In this document: positions 24,635 to 33,823 of the stretch, one piece after another
Position numbering within the stretch: position 1 is the first letter of the stretch
How the letters are laid out: every line of letters starts with the position of its first letter
NCBI RefSeq assembly: GCF_000504205.1
Contig: NZ_AZAJ01000001.1
Coordinates: 2,950,879 to 3,014,878, forward strand
From: Methanolobus tindarius DSM 2278
GTDB lineage: Archaea; Halobacteriota; Methanosarcinia; Methanosarcinales; Methanosarcinaceae
DNA: 64,000 nucleotides
Reading direction: 5' to 3'
The notes under the pieces: generated by a model
The model's database searches: none
Seen by the model: the letters and a program-made list of their open reading frames with translations, nothing else
What the model was told of the DNA's origin: nothing
Translations under genes and position numbers: made by a program

Positions 24635-26014
24635 ATGGCAATTAACAGATTCACATCAATGGCATACTCCGAAGCTGACGAAATGGTCTTCGGAAACGCA
24701 AAGAAACCTGTGAAAGCAGGTCTTGACCTCGAGATCGGAGCAGGATACACAACCGCAGAAGTAAACTACGCACCAAGGCCAGAAGCTGGTGAGTCCATGG
24801 AGAAACTCGTAAACGAGTACCAGAGGATCACAAAAGATATCATGGCTAGAATGGTTCAGGTAGGTTTCCCATCCGTAGTACTTGAGACAGAGCACGTACA
24901 GCAGATGACCAACAACCCATCATGGGGAGCAGCTGTAGCACACGCACAGAAGACCATCATGGAAGAGTACCATGAAGAATATGGAATCAAATGTGCACTG
25001 AGACACACCCCTGGTGACATCAGAGAGCACAAAGAGTTCATGGAGCTCAGAGGCGACAAGATGTCAGTTGTCATGGAGTCATTCGAACAGATCGCAGAAA
25101 GCGGCGCAGACCTTCTCTCCATCGAATCAATGGGTGGAAAGGAAATCTTCGACTACGCAGTACTCAGGAACGACGTTCCAGGTATGCTCTACGCAATCGG
25201 CTGTCTTGGTACCATGGACATGGACTACCTCTGGCAGGAAATCTCAAGCGTAGCACAGAAGAAGGGCGTTGTCTCCGCTGGTGACACAGACTGTGCACAG
25301 GCAAACACTGCAATGTTTATTGCAGGTGGACTTCTTGACAAGAACCTTGCACACACCCTTGCAATCCTCGCAAGAGCAATCTCCGCTCCAAGATCACTCG
25401 CAGCATACGAAGCTGGCGCAGTAGGTCCAGGAAAGGACTGTGGATACGAGAACATCATCGTAAAGGCAATTTCCGGTATGCCAATGTCCTTTGAAGGTAA
25501 GACATCAACCTGTGCACACTCAGATGTAATGGGTAACCTTATCATGCAGTGCTGTGACCTCTGGTCAAACGAGTCCGTTGAATACCACGGTGAATTCGGT
25601 GGTACAACAGTACAGTGCTGGTCCGAGTCCCTTAACTACGACTGTGCTCTTATGAACACAGCTCTTAAGTCAGGAAACGAGAAGATCCTCAGAGACCTCC
25701 TCATGGCTTCTGACAGATTCAGAGACCCACAGTCCTACGTCCTTGCATACGACAACGCATACGCTGTCGGTGAAGCAATCGTAAAGGACGGAGACGACAT
25801 CTTCCTCCGTGCAAAGAACGCTGCAGTAGCATGCTGTGACACACTCAACAACGCAGAGGGTCTTGAGATGACAAAGTTCGAGCTCGGTGCACTCGAGAAG
25901 GCAACCGCAGAACTCAACGCAATCACCTCAGAATCCGAAACATTCCTCAGCGAGTGCATGGACAGATTCAAGAAGGAAGTTCCAGTATTCAAGCCAGAGA
26001 ACTACGCTCTCTAA
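24635..26014 (+). CDS. mtaB: Methanol:corrinoid methyltransferase
   Basis: 459 residues, the usual length. The three zinc ligands known from the M. barkeri enzyme are at the same numbers: E164 (LLSIES), C220 (SAGDTDC) and C269 (GPGKDCG). MtaB is a TIM-barrel enzyme that activates methanol on zinc and transfers its methyl group to Co(I) in MtaC. It shares the extreme codon bias of mtaC and ends just before a strong hairpin. The GGTGAT ribosome binding site lies within the 11-bp spacer. The enzyme starts methylotrophic methanogenesis in the cytoplasm. Confidence 0.98.
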   Translation: MAINRFTSMAYSEADEMVFGNAKKPVKAGLDLEIGAGYTTAEVNYAPRPEAGESMEKLVNEYQRITKDIMARMVQVGFPSVVLETEHVQQMTNNPSWGAAVAHAQKTIMEEYHEEYGIKCALRHTPGDIREHKEFMELRGDKMSVVMESFEQIAESGADLLSIESMGGKEIFDYAVLRNDVPGMLYAIGCLGTMDMDYLWQEISSVAQKKGVVSAGDTDCAQANTAMFIAGGLLDKNLAHTLAILARAISAPRSLAAYEAGAVGPGKDCGYENIIVKAISGMPMSFEGKTSTCAHSDVMGNLIMQCCDLWSNESVEYHGEFGGTTVQCWSESLNYDCALMNTALKSGNEKILRDLLMASDRFRDPQSYVLAYDNAYAVGEAIVKDGDDIFLRAKNAAVACCDTLNNAEGLEMTKFELGALEKATAELNAITSESETFLSECMDRFKKEVPVFKPENYAL

Positions 26015-26024
26015 ACGTAGTGTT

Positions 26025-26049
26025 AGAAGTTTTCTTTACGAAAACTTCT
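26025..26049 (+). terminator. mtaCB terminator hairpin
   Basis: AGAAGTTTTC-TTTAC-GAAAACTTCT, a perfect 10-bp stem, begins 11 bases after the mtaB stop and is followed by TTCTTTC. It would end or stabilise the mtaCB transcript. Confidence 0.7.
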
Positions 26050-26141
26050 TTCTTTCATATTTCAAAAACGAATACATTCACACTCATCATTTCAATTAAT
26101 AATTCGCAATTATCAATTCAAACTTAACTCCACAATTAAAA

Positions 26142-26250
26142 ATCATAGGCTTTACAGAAAAAGGGTCACTAAGCCATCAATTCTACCTCCAACTCCACAA
26201 CCTTCAATTTATGGCATGTACCTAACACTTCCCTCTGTAAAGCCTTTGAT
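26142..26250 (+). ncRNA. Candidate small RNA: long-range stem with pyrimidine-rich loop
   Basis: ATCATAGGCTTTACAGA (26142-26158) pairs with 26234-26250 over 17 positions with one mismatch. Inside, GCCAT (26173-26177) can pair with ATGGC (26211-26215). The loop contains ACCTCC and AACTCC, complementary to GGAGGT-type ribosome binding sites such as that of mtaC. No reading frame fits. It lies between mtaB and the next gene and could be a 3'-UTR-derived or independent RNA. No TATA box close upstream is convincing. Confidence 0.4.
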
Positions 26251-26388
26251 ATCTTCTTAATTCTGTTTTATTATCCTGATATCCTTCTTCTTAACTTACC
26301 GTATGAATATTTTTGTGTGCATAAATTGCGATTTTATGTACATCATACTAATAAGCACAAACAAAGGTTCCTTCATATAGGTGCCTTT

Positions 26389-27453
26389 ATGAATTCTTCA
26401 AAACGATTTCATTTACTTACGATATTTACCTTAATGGTTGTGCTTATTTTACCTGTGATGACAGAAGAGGGAAGTTCAGCCGATCTTGTTATCAGTGAAA
26501 TAAGCGTTAACCCTTCCAGTTACCAGGTGGAACCGGGGAACACATTTTCGATAGATATAGATATTAACCCGGTAACTCCAGTATCTGGCGTACAGTTTGA
26601 TCTGTCACTTCCATCTTCGGGTTTTTCATTACTTGATGTTAATGAAGGGGATTTATTTTCCAAATCCGGAGCAACTGTGGCATTTGAATTAAAAAACACT
26701 CCTTCATCAACAGGTTCAGGAACAGTATATTCAGCAGTTCTTGGAAACCTGTCAGCAAACGAAGCTGGCACAGTTGCGGAAATGACTGTTGTCGCAGGGG
26801 AAGAGACTGGTTACTTTGATTTTGGTCTTAGCAATGTAATAATGAGTGATACTTCTTCAAATCCTATTGGATTCATTTCTAATCCTGCAACTGTTCTGGT
26901 TGATTCAAAACCTGTATTAACAAATCCCGGACTGGTACAGGTTACTGAGAATAATCTGCTTGATCTGAAATTACAGGCAGCAGATGCAGATAATGACATA
27001 TTGACATTTTCAGCAAGTTCAGTTCCTGATGGAGCATCTTTTGACAACATTACAGGCAACATACTGTGGACACCTGATCCAGGTCAGGTAGGTGAACATT
27101 CTGTAGAAGTAACGGCAAGTGATGGTTATCTGGAAGATACAATTATTTTGATAATTGAAGTTCTTCCTTCTGACTTAGCACCTGTTGCAGATGCAAGTGG
27201 TCCATATACTACAAGAGTCGGTAAAAAGATAAAATTAGCAGGTACAAATTCCTATGATCCGGATGGAACTATAATGTCATACACCTGGGATTTAGGGGAT
27301 GGCAGCACAGCAGTTGGTGAAACAGTCTTCCACACATATTCAAGGACGGGAGTATACACATTAACATTAACAGTAATGGATAATGCAGGAAATACAGATA
27401 CAGCCGTTACAACAGTAACTGTTGAGAGTTTCTTCAAGTTCTATTTTAAATGA
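26389..27453 (+). CDS. Secreted cohesin-like and PKD domain surface protein
   Basis: 354 residues from the ATG at 26389, with AGGTG upstream; a GTG at 26317 is less likely. An export signal (FTLMVVLILPVMTEEGSSA) is followed by a cohesin-like domain (about 35-180, ISVNPSSYQVEPGNTFSIDI in family terms), a cadherin/He_PIG-type Ig domain (about 185-275, ending GQVGEHSVEVTASDG) and a PKD domain (about 280-350, with SYDPDGTIMSYTWDLGDGS). It ends shortly after PKD without a clear anchor, so it may be secreted or held by partners. Cohesins bind dockerins; no dockerin is seen here. Confidence 0.85.
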   Translation: MNSSKRFHLLTIFTLMVVLILPVMTEEGSSADLVISEISVNPSSYQVEPGNTFSIDIDINPVTPVSGVQFDLSLPSSGFSLLDVNEGDLFSKSGATVAFELKNTPSSTGSGTVYSAVLGNLSANEAGTVAEMTVVAGEETGYFDFGLSNVIMSDTSSNPIGFISNPATVLVDSKPVLTNPGLVQVTENNLLDLKLQAADADNDILTFSASSVPDGASFDNITGNILWTPDPGQVGEHSVEVTASDGYLEDTIILIIEVLPSDLAPVADASGPYTTRVGKKIKLAGTNSYDPDGTIMSYTWDLGDGSTAVGETVFHTYSRTGVYTLTLTVMDNAGNTDTAVTTVTVESFFKFYFK

Positions 27454-27526
27454 ACCTGAAATAAAAATAGCAAAAATAAAAAATAGTTATAAACCGATAA
27501 ATTAAAAATAGGAATGTCAGGAGTTT

Positions 27527-28570
27527 TCAGTTCTCCTGCCATCCCAGTTCAGAAAGTGTTTCAACAGCGCTTTCTTTAATTTTTATTGTATACTGGCATT
27601 TTTCATTGCCTGTAATTTCGGAACTCATTTCTAAAACTTCAATATTATATTCAGTCCCAAAGTAAGCAATCATAAGTTCTTCTTCTGTTGGTTCCGTGAA
27701 GAAATTGATATTGCCTTCAGCATACCAGATCTGCCATGGTGTCTCATTACAGTTCATCTCTTCTGATGCCATAGTGACAGTTTTTTCCAGCATTTCCTGG
27801 TTAATTTCATCCCAAACACCATCAATTGTTGCTGATATCACATTCCTGTTGTAAAGCATTACCTCAATACTATGTTCTGTGATTACCTGAGTTACTATCT
27901 GTTCAGATCTGTTTCCATAGCCCCCATGAGTACTTGTGAATGTATAATTCAAAGTAGATTGAGCAGGATTTTCAGGGCTTACATTGTAATCTACAAATTC
28001 AAGATCAGAACCATCATAACTGTAAGTTGGTGCTTCCATTATCCACTCGCTGGCAATGTCTTTCAGTTCATCCTCAGTTGGTGCCAGTACGTATTGTCTC
28101 AATCTGATAAGTTCATCATTGATTTCATTCAGATTCTCCGGCATGTATTGCGATGCATAAGGATCCACCTTGACAATCTTTGTTGTATCACTCTGCATAA
28201 CCTGGATCTCAAGAACGCCTGTATCTGCAACGATGGGAACTCCATCTTCAGGTTCGTAGAGTTCGTCCAGTTCCATGAAATCATTGTTATTGAAAAGAGC
28301 AATCAAATCTTCTCTTGTCTTTTTATCTATTGATTTCACATACCTGGCTGTCAGTTCATCCTGATAATTGTAATAGCTAAAATTGATTGCTGTGGAATTT
28401 ATGACCATTTTCTGAACTGCCATTTCAGGCAATGTGAATGCACCGTATGAAAGACGCACTATCACAGAATCATCAGATACCGCATTTTTATAAGTGTCAT
28501 CCTGTGTTTCAGTACAGCCGGCACCTATAAGAAAAAGTGCTAATAATAAAATAGTTAATAGTTTCTTCAA
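27527..28570 (-). CDS. Lipoprotein of unknown function
   Basis: 347 residues from a TTG at 28570 preceded by GGGAGGGTTATT, which fits better than an upstream start that would place 28 charged residues before the signal. The signal KKLLTILLLALFLIGAGC is a classic lipobox. The mature part has no domain I recognise; it is acidic and contains aromatic repeats typical of beta-rich surface proteins. It is convergent with the PKD protein gene. Confidence 0.8.
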   Translation of the reverse strand: MKKLLTILLLALFLIGAGCTETQDDTYKNAVSDDSVIVRLSYGAFTLPEMAVQKMVINSTAINFSYYNYQDELTARYVKSIDKKTREDLIALFNNNDFMELDELYEPEDGVPIVADTGVLEIQVMQSDTTKIVKVDPYASQYMPENLNEINDELIRLRQYVLAPTEDELKDIASEWIMEAPTYSYDGSDLEFVDYNVSPENPAQSTLNYTFTSTHGGYGNRSEQIVTQVITEHSIEVMLYNRNVISATIDGVWDEINQEMLEKTVTMASEEMNCNETPWQIWYAEGNINFFTEPTEEELMIAYFGTEYNIEVLEMSSEITGNEKCQYTIKIKESAVETLSELGWQEN

Positions 28571-29013
28571 AATAACCCTCCCGTTATTATAATGGCTCTC
28601 TTTTTCTATATTATTGTTCTTGTTGTTCGAACTGATTTTGCAATTCTCTGCCAAAAAATATTAATTTAGTTTAATTTAATTTCTCTTTCAATCTTATGGA
28701 CGAATCTGTAATTTTTAAGATCCGGGATGATTATTATGTTCATCTAAAAAAGACTGGACAATATTGATCAATTTAAAGGTAATACAGCTGTAGAGATGAT
28801 AATTACTTTTCCATAAAAGAAACGGAAATATTCAGAAAGCACCCAGATGAATATTGTTATGAGTTCTTCGTTTTCCAGAATGAAAAAGAGAGCATCAAAG
28901 GGCATTTTATTCAAAAAAAGCTAACGCTCTTCAAGAATGACTTCAATTTATGTTGAAATATCCTGCAGGTTCAGCAAGTGAAATTATGGTTACTTGTTGC
29001 TTGTTACTTATGT
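28571..29013. other. Intergenic region, possibly a decayed gene
   Basis: No intact gene. A 23-codon frame from 28696 and a later frame running from about 28815 to 28955 (HPDEYCYEFFVFQNEKES in part) look protein-like but are broken by stops and a frame change. This could be the remnant of a small gene. AT content is high. Confidence 0.3.
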
Positions 29014-29337
29014 TTATACCAGGATTTCGATTATCCCATTTTCAATTTTGGTTTCATAGGTTTCAACTTTCGGGTCATCCATGTCTATATATTCTCCCGT
29101 ATCGACATTTTCCCCGGTCCTTATATCAAAACCCCAGTTATGGCATGCACACTTGAGTGTGTACTCCTCAAGGGAACCACTTTTAAGTGGGCATCCTTCA
29201 TGCGGACATTCATTGTCAATTGCAAATATTTCATTGCTCTTTTTAATAAGAGCAATTTGCCTGTTACCTGCGTTTACAACTTTTATTTTCTCTTCCTTGA
29301 GATCTTCTTCTTTAACAGCAGCTACCCATTCTGGCAT
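29014..29337 (-). CDS. Rieske-type [2Fe-2S] ferredoxin
   Basis: 107 residues. The two cluster-binding motifs are CPHEGC (C-x-H) and CACHNWGFD (C-x2-H), spaced as in stand-alone Rieske ferredoxins. No signal or membrane segment is present, so it is cytoplasmic. It likely carries electrons for an unidentified oxygenase-like or reductase partner; nothing next to it suggests one. GGGGTAAT precedes the ATG. Confidence 0.93.
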   Translation of the reverse strand: MPEWVAAVKEEDLKEEKIKVVNAGNRQIALIKKSNEIFAIDNECPHEGCPLKSGSLEEYTLKCACHNWGFDIRTGENVDTGEYIDMDDPKVETYETKIENGIIEILV

Positions 29338-29622
29338 TATATTACCCCGTTTCTGGCTTTGAATTTAACACTTATAAACTTTACAAATCGGTCTTTCAAC
29401 AACAGTTTGTCCTCTGCAGACCTGTTTACTCTCCACTAATTATCTTTGGTTTTTGTTTATAAATAAATATCTGCTATTCAAATTTACAAATAATCATGAT
29501 TTATTGTAGCAGCCAAAAATTACATAAGTCCTCAGAACAGAATAAAAATAGATACAAATTAAAATTGCAGTTCTTAGTTTAAGCTTTGATATTTAACATA
29601 AATACTGGCTACTGCAAAAGGA

Positions 29623-30909
29623 ATGAATATCATCAACATAATCAAGTCATTTAAATTATCAATAAACGAAAAGATTTCTACATATGTTCTGCATTTGTGG
29701 TTACAGCGCATATTATTCTATATTCTTCTGTTTCTATTCAGCTCGGGAATTTCTCATTATCTTATCAATGAATTTGGAACTTCAGATTACAATATGGCAA
29801 GTGCACGATATATGATTAGTGCCCTGATTCAGAGTGAAGCGGCCATAATGGCAATAATTGTGACTTTAAGTCTTGTTGCTGTGGAACTGGCTTCAGGCTC
29901 TTATTCCGTGAGAATGATAGACCTTCTAAAGTCATATAATCCTGATTTCTGGATATTGATGATAACATACATTGCATCAATGAGCTACGGCCTTTTCATT
30001 TTAAAAACAATTCCGGATGAAAGTAATGCAGCGATAAATATGCACATTTCATTTGTATATTACACAGGCATCTTTTCATTTGCAATATTATTCCCGTATC
30101 TTTTCAGGACTCTAAATACACTCAAACCTTCAACTTTGTTGAATATGCAGGCAACAAAACTGACTGCAATCAACATTACATCTGCTATTAGCTCAGATGC
30201 TGCGGATCCTCTGGAAAAGGACCCGATACAGCCCATAATTGATATTGTAAGCAGTTCAATGTTAAACCATGATTTTGAGACAACAAGAAATGGGCTGAAT
30301 ATTATTGGACTAAGGTCTAAAGATATTTTCTCCAATAGTGATCTTGACCATACCGAGCGCAAAATAATTGCAAATTATATTTTTTCCAGGCTTGCAAGAT
30401 TTGGAAAATTTACATTGAATCATTATGATGAAGATGCTGCTTTTATAGTCATCATGAATCTTGAGTCCCTGTGGAATGAGCTTGAAAAAAGTGACAGCAT
30501 GGAAGCAATATTGCAGGCGTCATCTTCACTGGAGCAGATAGGTATCGTTGCTGCAGAAGTTAATCAGAAGGACGTCCTTTCAACCGTAACTAACCATCTT
30601 TATAATATTGGCCAAAAAGGACTTGATGGAAATAGTGATGGTGAATTAGCAAAAATAATTGATTCAATTGGTTCAGTTGGAGTTGCATGCGCCGGAAATA
30701 GAATTGAACCGCGGATGATTGAAGATATAATTCTTAGTATCAGTAAACTTGAAAGAAAAGCAGCTGAAAAGGATTACGATTCTTCAGTAGAAACAGCACT
30801 TGATGAGCTGGGATCTATTAAAACAGCCATGGAATTTGAAAATAATCCTGCATATCATCAATTGTGTCTGAAAGTTGACAATATTCTTATGTCAATCACA
30901 CAGGAATAA
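29623..30909 (+). CDS. DUF2254-like membrane protein
   Basis: 428 residues. Four membrane segments lie in the first ~165 residues: about 28-46, 68-92 (SEAAIMAIIVTLSLVAVEL), 109-128 and 145-162. The rest is soluble and mostly helical. The arrangement and the segment VELASGSYSVRMID resemble DUF2254 proteins, whose function is unknown. The ribosome binding site is poor. It is monocistronic. Confidence 0.65.
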   Translation: MNIINIIKSFKLSINEKISTYVLHLWLQRILFYILLFLFSSGISHYLINEFGTSDYNMASARYMISALIQSEAAIMAIIVTLSLVAVELASGSYSVRMIDLLKSYNPDFWILMITYIASMSYGLFILKTIPDESNAAINMHISFVYYTGIFSFAILFPYLFRTLNTLKPSTLLNMQATKLTAINITSAISSDAADPLEKDPIQPIIDIVSSSMLNHDFETTRNGLNIIGLRSKDIFSNSDLDHTERKIIANYIFSRLARFGKFTLNHYDEDAAFIVIMNLESLWNELEKSDSMEAILQASSSLEQIGIVAAEVNQKDVLSTVTNHLYNIGQKGLDGNSDGELAKIIDSIGSVGVACAGNRIEPRMIEDIILSISKLERKAAEKDYDSSVETALDELGSIKTAMEFENNPAYHQLCLKVDNILMSITQE

Positions 30910-31092
30910 TCCTGCATTTAAATACTACATTTTCTTTATCTGTCCTTTTGTCCTTCAAGATTGGCATTTTTACCGACAGGCTTAATTCCATTGTTGCACT
31001 TTAAGGGTGCACTGATCTTTTTTGTTTTGCATTACCAAAACAATTTGGAACGTTTATAGACTCGATTTTAAATCTGGCCAAATTGGAAACCG

Positions 31093-31145
31093 CTGTGATG
31101 AATTAACTCATCCTTTGTTTTGCATAAGGCCGTATCATCACAGGA
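31093..31145 (+). promoter_or_regulatory. Switch-like leader of the DEAD-box helicase gene
   Basis: CTGTGATG (31093-31100) is complementary to CATCACAG (31136-31143), which overlaps the AGGA ribosome binding site (31142-31145). A competing local hairpin GATGA-ATTAAC-TCATC uses 31097-31112. A TATA-like TTTATAG sits near 31054-31060, so the leader is about 70-75 nt. The two exclusive folds could hide or free the ribosome binding site, for example with temperature. Confidence 0.5.
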
Positions 31146-31154
31146 ATTATTAAT

Positions 31155-32447
31155 ATGGAATCATCAACTTTCAAAGACCTTCACTTATCAAGAAATCTTG
31201 AAAAAGCAATTGAAGAACTGGGTTTTGAGGAACCAACTCCTATTCAGACCCAGGCAATACCTTTTATTATGGAAGGCAGGGATGTTATAGGACAGGCCCA
31301 GACAGGTACAGGAAAAACAGCAGCATTTGGAATTCCTGCTCTTGAAATGGTAAACCCTAACAGCAAGAAGACACAGGCACTTGTCCTCTGTCCAACAAGA
31401 GAACTTGCAAACCAGGTTGCAGAAGAGCTGGGTAAACTTGCCAAGTATCTTAATGTGAAGATACTTCCGGTTTACGGCGGACAAAATATTGACAGACAGA
31501 TAAAGGCTCTCAGAAGAGGCGTTCATATCGTTATTGGAACTCCTGGAAGAGTAATGGATCATATTGAGAGAAAGACTCTGAAGCTTAACGGCGTGGATAT
31601 GATAGTGCTCGACGAAGCAGATGAAATGCTGGATATGGGTTTCAGGGAAGATATTGAAACAATTCTCAGCAGTGTTCCTGATACAAGGCAGACTATATTT
31701 TTCTCTGCGACAATGCCAAAGCCAATAATGAGGCTGACAAAACAGTATCAACAGAACCCTACTCATGTAAAGACAATACACAAAGTAGTTACTGCGCCAA
31801 ACATGGAACAGTCCTATTTTGAGGTCAAGCATCACATGAAACCTGATGTTCTTTGCAGAATGATAGACATTTATGATGTAAAGTCATCTCTTGTGTTCTG
31901 TAATACTAAAAGGATGGTAGATGACCTTGTTACCACCCTGAAAGCCAGAGGTTATCTCGCAGATGGTTTGCATGGTGATATGAAGCAGAACCAGAGAGAG
32001 AAAGTAATGGCAAGCTTCAGGAATGGTGAAATTGAAACACTTGTTGCTACTGATGTGGCTGCACGTGGTATTGATGTGGAGAATATTGAGGTTGTATTCA
32101 ATTTTGATATGCCACAGGATGAAGAATCATATGTTCACAGGATTGGTAGAACCGGCCGTGCAGGAAGGCAGGGAATTGCACTTACTTTTGTAACTGCAAG
32201 GGAGATCTACAAAATCAAGAGCATCCAGAAGTATACTAAGACCAAGATAAAGTGCAAGAAGGTTCCGACAAGAAGCGATGCCGAGGAAATCAAGGCAGGT
32301 ATGCTTGCAAACAGAGTAAAGGAAACCATAGATGAAGGACATCTTGGCAAATATGTCCACTGGGTGGAAAAAATGCTTGATGAGGATTGCACTACCATGG
32401 ATATAGCAGCTGGCCTTGTTAAGATCATGCTGGCTGAAAACAGGTAA
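31155..32447 (+). CDS. DEAD-box RNA helicase
   Basis: 430 residues with the complete motif set: PTPIQTQAIP (Q), AQTGTGKT (I), PTRELANQ (Ia), TPGR (Ib), DEAD (II), SAT (III), LVFCNTKR (IV), ATDVAARGID (V) and HRIGRTGR (VI). It unwinds RNA with ATP in the cytoplasm, probably for ribosome assembly or cold adaptation. The C-terminal extension is short (~70 residues), without an RGG tail. It precedes the aIF1A gene and a TRAM protein gene, which fits an RNA-structure or cold-response neighbourhood. Confidence 0.95.
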   Translation: MESSTFKDLHLSRNLEKAIEELGFEEPTPIQTQAIPFIMEGRDVIGQAQTGTGKTAAFGIPALEMVNPNSKKTQALVLCPTRELANQVAEELGKLAKYLNVKILPVYGGQNIDRQIKALRRGVHIVIGTPGRVMDHIERKTLKLNGVDMIVLDEADEMLDMGFREDIETILSSVPDTRQTIFFSATMPKPIMRLTKQYQQNPTHVKTIHKVVTAPNMEQSYFEVKHHMKPDVLCRMIDIYDVKSSLVFCNTKRMVDDLVTTLKARGYLADGLHGDMKQNQREKVMASFRNGEIETLVATDVAARGIDVENIEVVFNFDMPQDEESYVHRIGRTGRAGRQGIALTFVTAREIYKIKSIQKYTKTKIKCKKVPTRSDAEEIKAGMLANRVKETIDEGHLGKYVHWVEKMLDEDCTTMDIAAGLVKIMLAENR

Positions 32448-32500
32448 TTATTCCGAAATGCGGTTTATTGTATAATATGGGCGAAGTATGCTGATTAAAT

Positions 32501-32519
32501 AATTGGGATTTTCCCAATT
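32501..32519 (+). terminator. Terminator of the DEAD-box helicase gene
   Basis: AATTGGGA-TTT-TCCCAATT, a perfect 8-bp stem 54 bases after the stop codon, followed by T-rich sequence. Confidence 0.55.
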
Positions 32520-32583
32520 TCATTTATATCCTACGGTTCATATTATATACTATGACCCTGTTTATTGACTACTGATAATCAAG

Positions 32584-32630
32584 TACCTGTTAAAAACTGT
32601 TAATATCCTATTATTTTTCAGTAACAGGTA
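32584..32630 (+). promoter_or_regulatory. Hairpin in the aIF1A upstream region
   Basis: TACCTGTTA (32584-32592) pairs perfectly with TAACAGGTA (32622-32630). TATA-like sequences at about 32523 and 32543 lie upstream, so the hairpin probably belongs to the aIF1A leader. Further downstream AGACAT and ATGTCT can form another stem before the start. Confidence 0.4.
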
Positions 32631-32752
32631 ATGCATGTTTGTTTTATTTGACTGGGATATTCTTGATGTTGTGTTATCCAGACATCATTTGTCATTAATG
32701 TCTTGTATTTGAATAAAGCAGGAACAAAAACAGTTCACAATGAGGTATTAAT

Positions 32753-33088
32753 CTGGCTAATTATAGAAGTAAAAAGAGGAAAAGTAACGCAAGTGGAGGA
32801 AACACTGACGGTGAAGTTGTCAGAGTAAGAACACCACGTAAAGACAATGGTGAGGTTCTTGCAACTGTTTCAAGTTTACTCGGAGCTAACAGGGTAAGGT
32901 TGCAGTGTATGGACGGTGTTGTCCGTATGGGCAGGATACCTGGCTCAAAGAAGAAGAGAATGTGGGTTCGTGAAGGCGATATTGTTATTGCTACTCCATG
33001 GGAAATCCAGGACGAGAAAGCCGATGTTATCTGGAAATACACCAGACCACAGGTTAACTGGCTGGAGAAAAAAGGATTCCTTAAATAG
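32753..33088 (+). CDS. eif1A: Translation initiation factor aIF1A with CTG start
   Basis: 111 residues: ANYRSKKRK after the start, then [42 protein letters not shown] and [11 protein letters not shown], the OB-fold protein that binds the 30S A site and promotes mRNA scanning or binding and initiator tRNA placement. An in-frame TGA at 32741-32743 bounds the frame, and no ATG, GTG or TTG occurs until 32900, which lies inside the OB fold. GAGGT at 32742-32746 is six bases before CTG at 32753, and CTG-GCT matches the usual Met-Ala beginning. ATT at 32747 is the only other candidate. A rare start in an initiation factor suggests autoregulation, as with AUU in bacterial infC. Confidence 0.93.
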   Translation: MANYRSKKRKSNASGGNTDGEVVRVRTPRKDNGEVLATVSSLLGANRVRLQCMDGVVRMGRIPGSKKKRMWVREGDIVIATPWEIQDEKADVIWKYTRPQVNWLEKKGFLK

Positions 33089-33106
33089 ATGAATTTTTAT
33101 TCATCT
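33087..33106 (+). terminator. aIF1A terminator hairpin
   Basis: AGATGAA-TTTTTA-TTCATCT overlaps the stop codon and is followed by TTT. Confidence 0.55.
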
Positions 33107-33386
33107 TTTAATTGATTTTAATCTTTAAGTCATGAGATTTTTGCTTTCCTATTTTAGTGATTATTGTCTTCACTATTATCTTCCATTCTTTTTCTGATAA
33201 GTACGAAGCTTATTTATGATTTTTCAAATAGTTGATATAGGTAGTTGTTTTAGGTATTTGAAAAATAATTTCATAATTCAGATGTTTGCAACTCTGTGAT
33301 ACAAGAGTACAAGCAGATTAAAGAAATTAGTAAAAACAGTAGAGAAAACTTAAGTGTTGAATACTTCACTAAAAAAGTTAAGTTGC

Positions 33387-33596
33387 TTATTCAGCAACTT
33401 CTCCGAAAGCGAACTTTCTGAGTACTTTTGTGATCTTGATGCTTACTTCATCGCCTACGGATGTGCCTGGTACGAAGATTACAAAACCGCTTACTCTTGC
33501 AATTCCGTCACCCTCTCTTGCGATATCTTCAATTGTTACGTCGTATGTCTCTCCGGCATCTACTGGAGCAGTTGATTCTTCTCTGTTATTGAACAT
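33387..33596 (-). CDS. TRAM domain RNA-binding protein
   Basis: 69 residues from the ATG at 33596 (MFNNREEST). The TRAM beta-barrel is clear: YDVTIEDIAREGDGIARVSG, then FVIFVPGTSVGDEVSIKI. Small TRAM proteins of methanogens act as RNA chaperones, reported to help at low temperature, similar to bacterial cold-shock proteins. Close neighbours are a DEAD-box helicase and aIF1A. It is convergent with aIF1A. Confidence 0.93.
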   Translation of the reverse strand: MFNNREESTAPVDAGETYDVTIEDIAREGDGIARVSGFVIFVPGTSVGDEVSIKITKVLRKFAFGEVAE

Positions 33597-33823
33597 TTTA
33601 AATTCACGTCCTTTTTTATAAAGCCTAAAATACCTGAAGTAGCTGAAAACATAATGCAAAATAGAAATCTACAGTAAAAGTAAATGCCATTTAATGTCAA
33701 TACGTTTAGCGAATAACAGTCTTATTTTAAAGCACTTTATCATGGGTTTATTTGTATAAAAGGGTTGTGCATGGCGGTGTTTTTACTTTTATTTAGATTC
33801 TCTTTATGGCAAACTTCATTGTC

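Noticed and set aside
31188-31835. 215-codon minus-strand frame opposite the DEAD-box gene
   Set aside because: Shadow of a strongly conserved helicase; no start site signals and no protein-like features.
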